Part shown: positions 9,120-16,645 of the stretch, piece after piece
Numbering within the stretch: position 1 is the first letter of the stretch
Layout of the letters: every line of letters begins with the position of its first letter
Assembly (NCBI GenBank): GCA_002338445.1
Contig: DDII01000028.1
Coordinates: 1 to 17,701, forward strand
Reading direction: 5' to 3'
Length of the DNA: 17,701 bases
DNA from: Cellvibrionales bacterium UBA1854
GTDB lineage: Bacteria > Pseudomonadota > Gammaproteobacteria > Pseudomonadales > Porticoccaceae
The notes under the pieces: model-generated
The model's database searches: none
What the model was told of the DNA's origin: nothing
Seen by the model: the letters and a program-made list of their open reading frames with translations, nothing else
Position numbers and translations under genes: made by a program

Positions 9120-10007
9120 TTACAGACTATCCTGCTTAAATTTTTTCAAATCGTTTATCGCTGGCTCCACCAAATTCTCGTCGTCATTAAAGCTCAGATA
9201 TAACTCAATAAGGGGCTTCACACTTATTGTCCATAAACCCGTGAAAGGCGTATTTAAATCAGTAATTACAATATATAACAAGTGTACACACGCTGTGATC
9301 GATCCAACCATGAAACAATGTATCCATGGGTCCATCCCAGCATTTATAATAAAGGCAGCTACTAAGACTGCGGACATATAAACCAAAAGATGTTTTAGGC
9401 GCGGAGGTAATTGTTGATTAGCGATACTGATTCGCTCAGTCCGAAGTGTAGTAATAGACGACATCTTTTCCATAAGGAAATGTAGTGCAGCGCGATCACT
9501 CTCATTACTCATTTCCAATTCATTTACCGCATACATAATGTCATATAATTCTTTGGAGGTGTCGGAGTTAAGCACTGCATAGTCGTCGTTCATTGTGCGC
9601 CATTCTACTTTGGCAACGGAATAGACATACTCTTGCAACTCTTTTTTCACCGCCTCCTTATTCTTAGGTTGTCCATCCACATATATCAAAAAATCACGTA
9701 CATCGCTGATAGCGTTTAATTCAGCTTCGACCACTTCAGACAATTTGTTGAAGCGATTCAACACCTCAACTAACAAAAAGCCGGAGACAATAGCGTAAAT
9801 CATCCCAAAAACTGAATAAAATTCTTCCCATGGCGCATTTTGACCAGAAACACTCGCGGTTATTTCAGAAATACTAACTAAAGTAGTTGCACTTACGGCG
9901 ACTAAAATAAACAGAAAAATCGGGACAATTGTTTTCCTAACTTCCCGTTGATTTTCTTGATTTAATATATCCATGGCATTTAAGTCCCTAGATTCATCTC
10001 GTCCCAT
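9120..10007 (-). CDS. DUF4239 (bestrophin-like) membrane protein
   Basis: This is a 295-aa membrane protein with two N-terminal segments (about 25-47 and 62-84), a soluble helical middle and two more segments (about 208-226 and 229-250). The pattern matches DUF4239, also called bestrophin-like. EVVEAELNAISDVRDFL follows the second helix. RTERISIANQQLPPRLKHLL precedes the third, and DLNTPFTGLWTIS follows the fourth. Family function is unsettled; an ion-channel role is suggested only by distant similarity to bestrophins. The ATG at 10007 has GGAAGG about 10 nt upstream; an ATG at 9974 is a possible alternative, giving 284 aa. It sits 77 bp upstream of the AGMO-like gene on the same strand, so the two may share a transcript. 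Confidence 0.75.
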   Translation of the reverse strand: MGRDESRDLNAMDILNQENQREVRKTIVPIFLFILVAVSATTLVSISEITASVSGQNAPWEEFYSVFGMIYAIVSGFLLVEVLNRFNKLSEVVEAELNAISDVRDFLIYVDGQPKNKEAVKKELQEYVYSVAKVEWRTMNDDYAVLNSDTSKELYDIMYAVNELEMSNESDRAALHFLMEKMSSITTLRTERISIANQQLPPRLKHLLVYMSAVLVAAFIINAGMDPWIHCFMVGSITACVHLLYIVITDLNTPFTGLWTISVKPLIELYLSFNDDENLVEPAINDLKKFKQDSL

Positions 10008-10080
10008 ATTGTCATTACCTTCCTATGAAGTGTTGTTTAATGTCATCCAAGAATCTGATCAGTACGAAAGATTTGCTTTG

Positions 10081-10086
10081 ATTATA
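10081..10086 (-). promoter_or_regulatory. putative -10 for the DUF4239 gene
   Basis: TATAAT on the minus strand lies about 74 bp before the ATG, in the 95-bp gap after the metallohydrolase gene. The candidate -35 (AGAATA at 17 bp) is poor. Confidence 0.3.
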
Positions 10087-10102
10087 CCTTACAGCGTTAT
10101 TG

Positions 10103-11092
10103 CTATTCTAAGTAAATTATTTCTCCCATTTCCGGAGCGGAAAAAAAATTTTCGGGGAAGCCCCTGTCTATTCTAAGCTGTTGGAGTTCATGAATTGGTT
10201 CTAAAATCGGTTCATCACTGAGACTAAATGTTCCCCAGTGCATCGCAAATGAATATTTCGCGCCAACATCCACAGCTATCTGTAATGCCTCAGCAGGGTC
10301 AACATGACCCGCCTTCATGAACCAACGCGGAGCGTAGGCGCCGATCGGAATGAAAGCATATTTAGGACTGCCCAAACGTTTCCGAACCTCTCGAAAATCT
10401 GCCGAATATCCCGAATCACCAACGTGATACAGAGACATCTCTGGAGTTTGAATGTACCACCCTCCCCAATGACTGAGATTCCGATCAATTAATCCTCTAG
10501 CAGACCAGTGGTGAGCTGGCGTAAAAAAAAATATTGTGTTGTCGACTTTGATACTGTCCCACCAATCAAACTCCACAACATTTTTGATTCCCACAGTGTC
10601 CAGTAGTTGTTTATCCCCCATCGGAACAAGAACCAAACAAGTAGGATTAGACTTCTGAAGAGAGACTAAACTTGAAATATCCAAATGATCATAATGGTTG
10701 TGACTAATAGTTACCACGTCAACTTCTGATATCTCATCTAATCGCATCGCTGGTGGAACCAGCCTTCTGGGTCCAATCCAGCTCAATGGGGAAGCACGGT
10801 CTGCAAATATGGGGTCAGTTAAGATCTGTAAATCACCATTATTAATCAGAAATGTAGAATGCCCTATCCAAATTGCGTAACGGTTGTCCGATTGGCTCAA
10901 TTGCTTCCATTCGGATGATACGACCAGGCGTTTTGGCTCCGGCGGATCACGCTGAAGCCTCCATTGTAAAAGCGATGAGAGCGGCTTGTTTATTTGAGAT
11001 CCATCACTGTTTGTGTAATAAACTTTGTTGCCACATGAGGTGGCAGAAAGCAAAATAACGATACTTAAAAATATCCTAGGCGAGCATCGCAT
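10103..11092 (-). CDS. NAPE-PLD-like metallo-beta-lactamase-fold lipoprotein
   Basis: This is a 329-aa hydrolase of the metallo-beta-lactamase fold, closest in pattern to N-acyl phosphatidylethanolamine phospholipase D. The dinuclear zinc site can be followed: HNHYDH gives His131, His133, Asp135 and His136; PAHHW gives His195; GDSGY gives Asp226; and MHWGTF gives His285. IPIGAYAPRWFM and GHVDPAEA are also typical of this group. The N-terminus has a hydrophobic signal ending SATSC, so Cys20 may be lipidated, putting the enzyme in the cell envelope; Ala at -3 is less usual in a lipobox. Substrate in bacteria is not settled. There is no clear Shine-Dalgarno, and the region before the ATG carries two copies of CAATCAT. 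It is minus strand like its neighbours but separated by gaps of 95 and 129 bp. Confidence 0.85.
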   Translation of the reverse strand: MRCSPRIFLSIVILLSATSCGNKVYYTNSDGSQINKPLSSLLQWRLQRDPPEPKRLVVSSEWKQLSQSDNRYAIWIGHSTFLINNGDLQILTDPIFADRASPLSWIGPRRLVPPAMRLDEISEVDVVTISHNHYDHLDISSLVSLQKSNPTCLVLVPMGDKQLLDTVGIKNVVEFDWWDSIKVDNTIFFFTPAHHWSARGLIDRNLSHWGGWYIQTPEMSLYHVGDSGYSADFREVRKRLGSPKYAFIPIGAYAPRWFMKAGHVDPAEALQIAVDVGAKYSFAMHWGTFSLSDEPILEPIHELQQLRIDRGFPENFFSAPEMGEIIYLE

Positions 11093-11107
11093 GATTGATA
11101 ATGATTG
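11091..11107 (-). repeat. direct repeat CAATCAT x2 at the metallohydrolase start
   Basis: On the minus strand CAATCAT-TAT-CAATCAT ends in the ATG itself, giving a 10-bp period. It lies where a Shine-Dalgarno would be expected. It could be a protein site or chance. Confidence 0.3.
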
Positions 11108-11165
11108 GAGAAGTCTTAATTGAAGACCCTTTTAAAAATTTCTTCATTAAAGCACGCTCCATAGC

Positions 11166-11203
11166 AGATCTGAGACAAAAAACTAAAGCGTCCAGATTTT
11201 TTT
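11166..11203 (+). terminator. plus-strand intrinsic terminator with no gene in front
   Basis: ATCTG-A-GAC (11168-11176) pairs with GTC-CAGAT (11190-11197), with one bulged A and a 13-nt loop, and is followed by seven T (11197-11203). The U tract is on the plus strand only. Both flanking genes are on the minus strand, so this does not end a known gene. Confidence 0.5.
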
Positions 11204-11221
11204 ACAACTAAAAATCCTCAA

Positions 11222-12112
11222 TTAATCCGATTGGAATATTCGAACCATTCTGGAGGGTTTTCTTGTATCAGAATTGCCCTGCCATCTGACCGACCGAAGG
11301 TCCTGATAAATAAACACAATGACGAATAACAGTGTCAAAAGCACAATAATGGTGGGAGCCGGAGCGCTATCTATGTAAAAACTGATGTACACTCCCAAAA
11401 AAGCAGTACTAATTGAGATGATTATCGAGAGAAGAATCATGCGTCGAAACTTTTTGGTTAGCAAGTGTGCGACAGCTCCGGGAGTGATTAGCATGGCAAT
11501 TACTAAAATCATACCGACTGCCTTCAAGGCGGCAACAATTGTTAGAGATAACAGACTGAGTAAACCATAGTGAAGCAATGTTACTGGCAGGCCGAGCGCT
11601 TTTGCGTGTTGTTGGTCAAAAACGAAAACAAGTAGATCCTTTCCTTTAAAAAAAATACACGATAAAACCAGTGCCGTGACTCCTGCAGTTTCAAGTATAT
11701 TATGCCAACTAAGCCCTAGAACGTCGCCAAACAAAATATGATCAAGATGAATGTTAGAATCTACCTTAGTCATCATTACCAATCCAACCGCGAACATCCC
11801 AGAGAACACGACGCCCATTATGGTATCTTCTTTTAGCCTGCTATTTTCTTTCAAAAATCCGGTAAATACAGCACACAACATGCCTGCTCCAAAAGCCCCA
11901 ATCGCAAACGAAAACCCACCGATATAAGCCAGTATTACGCCGGGCAAAACTGAGTGCGAAATTGCATCTCCCATGAGCGACCAACCCTTTAAAACAAGAA
12001 AGCATGAAAGTATAGCAGTGGGTATGGAAACCAAAGCAACCATAAGGAATGCCTGCTGCATAAAAGTGTATGCAAATGGCTCCATCAATGTTTCCGAAAA
12101 ATAAGAGAGCAT
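11222..12112 (-). CDS. manganese/iron ABC transporter permease (YfeD/SitD type)
   Basis: This is a membrane permease of the ABC-3 family (ZnuB/MntB/SitD), second permease gene of the operon and last to be transcribed. Family blocks are LKGWSLMGDAISHSVLPGV, ENSRLKEDTIMGVVFSGMF, VDSNIHLDHILFGDVLG and ALKAVGMILVIAMLITPGA. The C-terminal half has YISFYIDSAPAPTIIVL. HLDHILFGD and IDSAPAPT make it more like SitD/YfeD than the preceding permease. I chose the ATG at 12112, four bases after the previous stop, giving 296 aa with GGAG about 10 nt upstream. ATG 12085 (MEPFAYTFM) is an alternative. The in-frame TTG at 12166 would overlap the previous gene by 50 bp and gives an unlikely N-terminus. No obvious intrinsic terminator follows on this strand. 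Confidence 0.93.
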   Translation of the reverse strand: MLSYFSETLMEPFAYTFMQQAFLMVALVSIPTAILSCFLVLKGWSLMGDAISHSVLPGVILAYIGGFSFAIGAFGAGMLCAVFTGFLKENSRLKEDTIMGVVFSGMFAVGLVMMTKVDSNIHLDHILFGDVLGLSWHNILETAGVTALVLSCIFFKGKDLLVFVFDQQHAKALGLPVTLLHYGLLSLLSLTIVAALKAVGMILVIAMLITPGAVAHLLTKKFRRMILLSIIISISTAFLGVYISFYIDSAPAPTIIVLLTLLFVIVFIYQDLRSVRWQGNSDTRKPSRMVRIFQSD

Positions 12113-12116
12113 CAGC

Positions 12117-13022
12117 TCATTGCTCCGACCCGCCCTGTTGCTCAAACAAAAGAGGACACATGTCAAAAGCGGGGTCTAAAGCCCTCCTCTCAGACGCACG
12201 TTTTCGTCCTGCTATAAAGCCGTGCTTCGGTGCCACTAAAAATACGCAAACGAATATAATTGCTTGCAAAAGAACAATAATGCCTCCGGGCGATCCATCT
12301 AAGAAAAAACTTATATAAGAGCCAAGCAATGACGTTGCTGCACCAAGTCCCGTGCCAAGCAAAATCACAACACCAAATCGATCTGACATGAGGTATGCAG
12401 TTGCGCCTGGAGTCACAACCATAGCAATTACTAAAAATGCCCCAACCGCTTGAAGTGCAGCAACAGCCGACGCGCTCAGCAGCGCGAAGAACACCACCTT
12501 TAATAAAAAAGGATCAAGGCCTATGCTGCGAGCATGATTTTCATCGAAAAATACGACTAACAAATCTCGCCACTTTGAGACTAACACAAGAAGCGAAAAA
12601 AAAGAGATTATCAGGAGCTGGAAAGTATCACTCGGAGTGATGGCAAGAATGTTGCCAAGCACAATCGTCTGGACATCGACCGACGTGGGAGAGAGCGAAA
12701 CCATAAATAGTCCGATACCAAAAAAAGAACTAAAAATAAGTCCTATGATTACATCTTCTTTTAGCTTCGAGCGTCGGCTCAGAAAAAGCATAGTCGCCGC
12801 CGCTAATCCGCCTGCGAAAAAGGCCCCGAGAGAAAACGGTAACCCAAGCATATATGCACCGGCTACGCCAGGTACGATCGAGTGTGAAAGAGCATCTCCT
12901 ATCAAAGACCATCCCTTTAACATTAAATAAGCACTGAGAAATCCACAAACTCCGCCTACCAAAGAGCATATTAGCATCGCGTTAATCATGTAACTGTATT
13001 CAAAGGGCAACAGTAAACTCAT
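12117..13022 (-). CDS. manganese/iron ABC transporter permease (YfeC/SitC type)
   Basis: This is the first permease of the metal ABC transporter, 301 aa, in the inner membrane. It probably pairs with the second permease to form the channel. It is recognised by LKGWSLIGDALSHSIVPGVA, RSKLKEDVIIGLIFSSFFG, VQTIVLGNILAI, FFDENHARSIGL and AVGAFLVIAMVVTPGATAYL, all hallmarks of YfeC/SitC-type permeases. DGSPGGIIVLLQ and APKHGF near the end are also typical. A basic cytoplasmic tail of about 30 residues (GRKRASERR and beyond) follows the last membrane segment. Its ATG overlaps the ATPase stop (ATGA), and GAGG lies 7 nt upstream. The two permeases share a fold but differ clearly, so they form a heterodimer rather than a recent duplication. 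Confidence 0.95.
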   Translation of the reverse strand: MSLLLPFEYSYMINAMLICSLVGGVCGFLSAYLMLKGWSLIGDALSHSIVPGVAGAYMLGLPFSLGAFFAGGLAAATMLFLSRRSKLKEDVIIGLIFSSFFGIGLFMVSLSPTSVDVQTIVLGNILAITPSDTFQLLIISFFSLLVLVSKWRDLLVVFFDENHARSIGLDPFLLKVVFFALLSASAVAALQAVGAFLVIAMVVTPGATAYLMSDRFGVVILLGTGLGAATSLLGSYISFFLDGSPGGIIVLLQAIIFVCVFLVAPKHGFIAGRKRASERRALDPAFDMCPLLFEQQGGSEQ

Positions 13023-13873
13023 GAGTTTTCCTCAATACGAATCGATGAATAATCGTTACCATAAAGCACAACGGGGCGTTCATCATCAGACAATACTGTT
13101 ACCTGACGACTATCATCGTCGTCATGTAATTGTTTTCCGGTCAGTACGAAGCGCCTTAGTACTCCCCCAAATGCGCGTTGTAAATTATCTTGAGTAAACA
13201 CCTCATCTGTCTTTCCCTGTGCTAAAACTGTTCGATCTATTAGTACAGCTCTATCGCAATACTCCGGAACACTGCCTAAGTTATGCGTAGATACCAAGAT
13301 TATTTTGCCTACGTCCCGAAGGTCTCGAAGCAAAGCCATAATTTGCTCCTCAGTTTGCACATCTACTCCTGTAAATGGTTCATCCAGAAGAATAACCTCA
13401 CTTTCTTGAGCCAGTGCTCGGGCCAGAAAGACCCTTTTTTTCTGACCTCCAGATAGCTCTCCTATCTGCCGTTTTTTTAGATAGGCTAAGCCTACACGCT
13501 CAAGTGCAAAATCTACTTTTTTCCGATCTATATCTCTAGCTATCCGAAACATGTTCATATGACCGTAGCGACCCATCATAACGACATCTTCAACTAGGAC
13601 AGGGAAATCCCAGTCGATATCTTCTGATTGCGGGACATAAGCTACGCAATTACTCTTTAAAGCATCAGCCACATCTAAACCGAGAATTTTTACGGATCCC
13701 CGTGCAAGTTTTACAAAACCCATTATGGATTTAAAAAGGGTTGATTTACCGCTCCCATTGACGCCAACCAAAGCTGTAATAGATCCAGTGGGAAGGTTAA
13801 AGCTCGTATCAACAATCGCTGTGTGCCCATTTTTGTATGTAACAGTGATATCTTTGATCTCCAAACCACTCAT
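13019..13873 (-). CDS. manganese/iron ABC transporter ATPase (YfeB/SitB type)
   Basis: This cytoplasmic ATPase of 284 aa drives metal import. The nucleotide-binding motifs are complete: Walker A GVNGSGKST (37-45, Lys43), Q-loop VPQSEDIDWDFP (Gln82), signature LSGGQ (140-144), Walker B VILLDEP (Asp164, Glu165) and H-loop STHN (His197). DIDWDFPVLVEDVVMMGRYG is characteristic of the Mn/Fe/Zn branch (YfeB, SitB, MntB). A tail of about 45 residues with an acidic HDDDD stretch follows the ATPase core. It overlaps the binding-protein stop by ATGA at its start and the permease start by ATGA at its end, so translation is probably coupled. GAGGG lies about 9 nt before the ATG. Confidence 0.96.
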   Translation of the reverse strand: MSGLEIKDITVTYKNGHTAIVDTSFNLPTGSITALVGVNGSGKSTLFKSIMGFVKLARGSVKILGLDVADALKSNCVAYVPQSEDIDWDFPVLVEDVVMMGRYGHMNMFRIARDIDRKKVDFALERVGLAYLKKRQIGELSGGQKKRVFLARALAQESEVILLDEPFTGVDVQTEEQIMALLRDLRDVGKIILVSTHNLGSVPEYCDRAVLIDRTVLAQGKTDEVFTQDNLQRAFGGVLRRFVLTGKQLHDDDDSRQVTVLSDDERPVVLYGNDYSSIRIEENS

Positions 13874-14769
13874 TCAGCTAAACCCTCTGCGATGGTTGAT
13901 AAGGTCGTGGTCAACAAACTAAGGTAAGTGGGTACGGGACCGTCTTCATCACTAAGAGAGTCAACGAACAGCACCCCCCCATACCTTGCATCAGTTTCTC
14001 GGGCTACCTGTATTGCTGGTTTGGAGGGAACCGTGCTCTCGCTAAAAATTACTCGAATATTATATTTTCGTATGCTATCAATAACTTGTCGAACCTGTTG
14101 CGGCGTTCCCTGCCCGTCCGAATTCATGGGCCACAGATATAGTTCTTTTAGCCCATAATCTCTCGCGAGGTAACTGAAAGCCCCCTCGCTACTGACCAAC
14201 CATCTTTTGTCGTCAGGTATAGACGATAAAATAGCTTTGTAAGGCTCAAGCGTATCCAAAAGTCTCTTGGTATATCGCTTCGCATTGGCTGTGTAGGTGG
14301 CCGCATTCGCAGTATCATACCGCACCATCGCCCGACGGATATTTTCGATATAGATAATAGCATTGGGCGCCGACATCCACGCATGTGGGTTGGGTTTGCC
14401 GGTGTAGGGACCGCTCCTTATACCGATTGGTTCAATACCCTCAGTCACTACCACCTTTGGGATATCATTGAGATTGCGAAAAAACCGATCAAACCAGAGT
14501 TCCAGGTTAAATCCGTTATAGATAATGAGATTCGCGCCCTGCGCGCGCCGGATATCTCCTGGGGTGGTCTGGTAGTTATGAATTTCTGCATTCGGTTTTG
14601 TTATTGATTCTACAACTGCAACGTCCCCAGCAATATTTTGAGCAATATCAGCGATCACAGTGAACGTTGTAATTACTTTAAATCTTTGATCCTCGGCACC
14701 CAAAACATCTAAACAAACGACAGCCAGCGCAAACATCATCGTTTGAGCGAGCCATTTGAAAGTGAGCAT
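13870..14769 (-). CDS. periplasmic manganese/iron-binding protein (YfeA/SitA type)
   Basis: This is the substrate-binding protein of the metal importer, 299 aa, cluster A-I fold. The predicted metal ligands are His64 (AEIHNYQ), His129 (NPHAWMS), Glu195 (SSEGAFSYLARDYGL) and Asp270 (LFVDSLSDEDGPVPTYL). The His-His-Glu-Asp set is that of manganese/iron proteins such as PsaA and MntC. Zinc proteins of the ZnuA group usually use three His and carry a His-rich loop, which is absent here. The signal peptide is residues 1 to about 25 (cleavage near LGA-EDQ); there is no lipobox, so it is expected to be free in the periplasm. AAGG lies 6-7 nt before the ATG. It is the first gene of a four-gene operon and follows an unusually structured leader. 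Confidence 0.96.
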   Translation of the reverse strand: MLTFKWLAQTMMFALAVVCLDVLGAEDQRFKVITTFTVIADIAQNIAGDVAVVESITKPNAEIHNYQTTPGDIRRAQGANLIIYNGFNLELWFDRFFRNLNDIPKVVVTEGIEPIGIRSGPYTGKPNPHAWMSAPNAIIYIENIRRAMVRYDTANAATYTANAKRYTKRLLDTLEPYKAILSSIPDDKRWLVSSEGAFSYLARDYGLKELYLWPMNSDGQGTPQQVRQVIDSIRKYNIRVIFSESTVPSKPAIQVARETDARYGGVLFVDSLSDEDGPVPTYLSLLTTTLSTIAEGLAE

Positions 14770-14800
14770 AAACTACCTTTTTTGGATGATTGCTTAAAGT

Positions 14801-14907
14801 GATTCTTTCCGACAATGCCTGTTTATTATTGGTTTCTATGAACGCCGTGACAGTCGACAGAATACTACAAAACTCATCGACGCTCCATATGTATTACGGA
14901 AAGAATC
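14801..14907 (-). repeat. 11-bp perfect inverted repeat closing a structured leader
   Basis: GATTCTTTCCG (14801-14811) and CGGAAAGAATC (14897-14907) are perfect complements, 85 bp apart. Inside, ATGAACGCCG (14838-14847) and CGACGCTCCAT (14878-14888) form a second helix of 10 pairs (two G-U) with one bulged base. In the mRNA of the metal operon the outer pair would join the 5' end to a segment about 32 nt before the start codon. It matches no riboswitch consensus I know, including the yybP-ykoY manganese type. Confidence 0.55.
14836..14877 (-). CDS. possible 13-aa leader peptide of the metal operon
   Basis: A minus-strand ATG at 14877 opens a 13-codon frame, MSFVVFCRLSRRS, ending at TAG 14836-14838. 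GGAG (14886-14883) stands 5 nt before the ATG, a better Shine-Dalgarno than several real genes here have. The start lies just inside the 5' strand of the inner helix, and the stop reaches the base of its 3' strand, so translation would open that helix. A four-codon frame (MERR) starting at 14888 overlaps it by ATGA. Frames this short arise easily by chance, so the call rests on the Shine-Dalgarno and the position. Three of the last six codons are Arg. Confidence 0.3.
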   Translation of the reverse strand: MSFVVFCRLSRRS

Positions 14908-14914
14908 GCCTGCC

Positions 14915-14920
14915 ATTATA
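14915..14920 (-). promoter_or_regulatory. putative -10 of the metal transporter operon
   Basis: TATAAT on the minus strand would start transcription near 14908, the first base before the outer helix, giving a leader of about 139 nt. The -35 at 17 bp (GAATCA) is poor, so an activator may be needed or the promoter may lie elsewhere. No convincing Fur or MntR box was found in this gap. Confidence 0.4.
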
Positions 14921-14963
14921 TTTCGTTACGCATGCATTGATTCATAAGTTTTGTGAGTACAGC

Positions 14964-16472
14964 TTATACTTGGGTAAAATTTTCGATAAACATCTCTGCC
15001 TGACTAAATATATAATGGCGACGTTCCGGATTGAGTTTATTCAAGGCTCGAGGCATAACCGCAAGCCGGGGGTTGCTTTTAAAAAATTCAAGGTGATCGT
15101 GCATGAATTTCCAATACAGACCATCAACGATGTCACACCATTGGCCTCGTTTATAGTTGCTCATCTTCAACAGATAATTCGAACCGCATAGATAGGGCTT
15201 GGTTGCAAAAATCCCGGCATCAGCAAAAGTGCCCATCCCATAAACATTAGGCACCATCACCCAATCTGAGGAATCAACGAACATCTCCATAAACCAACGG
15301 TAAATCTCATCAGGATGAATTCGACACAAAGTCATCAAATTAGAAATCACCATCAACCTTGGAATATGGTGAGTGTATCCGTAACGAATACACGAAAATA
15401 TTGCATCATCAAGTGGCGGAATCCCAGTGGAGCCATCATACCAATGTTCAGTTAACCGAAACTTATGATTCCAGAAGTTCGACGAACTCTGATCATCACC
15501 CTTTTCATGATAAACGCCCCTTATGAATTCCCTCCATCCAATTATTTGACGAATGAAACCCTCTAATGAATTAATGGGGATATTGTTTTCATCCCCATAA
15601 GCCAATGCCCGATCAATCACCTCGCGAGGTGTGAGAATTCCCATGTTCATGATCGGGCTAAGTGCACTGTGGAAGAGAAAGTGGTTTTCAGTGTGAATTG
15701 CATCCTCATACGTGCCAAATAGTCTAAACCTTTCAGTAAGGAAACTATCCAACCATGCCAGTGCTTCCGGACGGGACGTTGGCATCCAAGCGTTTTCTAT
15801 CGACCCTGGATGATCTGGAAAAGTTTTTATTATAAGCTCTTTTAGAGAAAGGTTTTCCTTCCTTTTTACAGCCGGCCTCTCCGGTAATTTGATATCCTTT
15901 GGGAGTTTTTTTCTATTGTCCTCGTCGAAGGACCACCTGCCTCCGACCGGTTTATTTTCTGCGTCCAAAAGTATTGATAAATCGGTACGCATCAATTGGT
16001 AAAAACTCGCCATCCTCAATTTTTTTTTGTCAGCAGCGAAATCACCAAATTTCTCCCGAGAACACAGAAACATCGGACTCTCAAATTTTTCAGAGACAAA
16101 GTCAGAACTCGCCAAAAAATTTTCTATTTGCGATTCGAAAAAATGATCCTCAATCTCGAAATACTTAACCTTTTTTATTTTTAATCGAGAGATTACGTTT
16201 TCTATTTTTTTAAGGTATGGGCTTTGAAAATCAGGGTCCTCAATGGATCGATACAAAACCTCAAAACCCTCTTCCCTCAAGCTATCTCTGAAGGACCGCA
16301 TGGCCGAAAAAAACATATAAATCTTAAGCCGATGATGCCGGTGTTCTGTGCAAATTCCCAAATCCTCCGCCATAAAAATACGTCGACACTCAGTCTTGCG
16401 TATTTCTTCAATTGGAAAAAGCTGGTTGCCCAATATGATTAACAAATCGTGGCTTTGCGGAACGTGATCCAT
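14964..16472 (-). CDS. cryptochrome/photolyase-family protein (DPRP/FeS-BCP type, cysteine variant)
   Basis: This is a 502-aa flavoprotein of the deoxyribodipyrimidine photolyase-related group (FeS-BCP), whose characterised members repair (6-4) photoproducts or act as light sensors. The N-terminal alpha/beta domain starts LLIILGNQLFP. The C-terminal FAD domain has IIGWREFIRGVYHE (310-323), YGYTHHIPRLMVISN (364-378), DWVMVPNVYGMGTFAD (403-418), TKPYLCGSNYLLKMSNY (424-440) and LYWKF (452-456). Classical members hold a [4Fe-4S] cluster with four Cys, two of them as CxxC after the MSxY motif and one before the HHI motif. Here MSNY is followed by KRGQWC, so the CxxC pair is absent, and no Cys sits 15 residues before HHI. 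Cys361, Cys383, Cys429 and Cys446 remain nearby. The ATG at 16472 has AGGA 7 nt upstream. A nine-A run occurs inside the gene. Confidence 0.9.
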   Translation of the reverse strand: MDHVPQSHDLLIILGNQLFPIEEIRKTECRRIFMAEDLGICTEHRHHRLKIYMFFSAMRSFRDSLREEGFEVLYRSIEDPDFQSPYLKKIENVISRLKIKKVKYFEIEDHFFESQIENFLASSDFVSEKFESPMFLCSREKFGDFAADKKKLRMASFYQLMRTDLSILLDAENKPVGGRWSFDEDNRKKLPKDIKLPERPAVKRKENLSLKELIIKTFPDHPGSIENAWMPTSRPEALAWLDSFLTERFRLFGTYEDAIHTENHFLFHSALSPIMNMGILTPREVIDRALAYGDENNIPINSLEGFIRQIIGWREFIRGVYHEKGDDQSSSNFWNHKFRLTEHWYDGSTGIPPLDDAIFSCIRYGYTHHIPRLMVISNLMTLCRIHPDEIYRWFMEMFVDSSDWVMVPNVYGMGTFADAGIFATKPYLCGSNYLLKMSNYKRGQWCDIVDGLYWKFMHDHLEFFKSNPRLAVMPRALNKLNPERRHYIFSQAEMFIENFTQV

Positions 16473-16645
16473 ATAATTTTCCTGTGGAATGTAGGTCTAA
16501 TACTAAGTAGATGATATACGGAAAATATTCTCTTAAAAGATTCGAAAATCGCGTCAAATCTAACGACGCACTTTTTCCCAGCATACAGAGAATAATCCCT
16601 AAAAAGTCAATCCCTAGCCCTCTTCTTCGTCACAATTTCAGCTAT

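Noticed and set aside
11093..11113. Possible Fur box (GATAATGAT) just upstream of the NAPE-PLD-like gene
   Set aside because: Only the left half matches (about 11 of 19), and it is better described as part of the CAATCAT direct repeat.
14770..14963. yybP-ykoY manganese riboswitch before the metal transporter operon
   Set aside because: The conserved loop sequences of that switch are not present, although the position and structure invite the idea.
14790..15191. Plus-strand open frame of 133 codons across the transporter leader and photolyase 3' end
   Set aside because: Its second half is antisense to the well-supported photolyase-family gene, the composition is not protein-like, and it has no family motif or good ribosome binding site.
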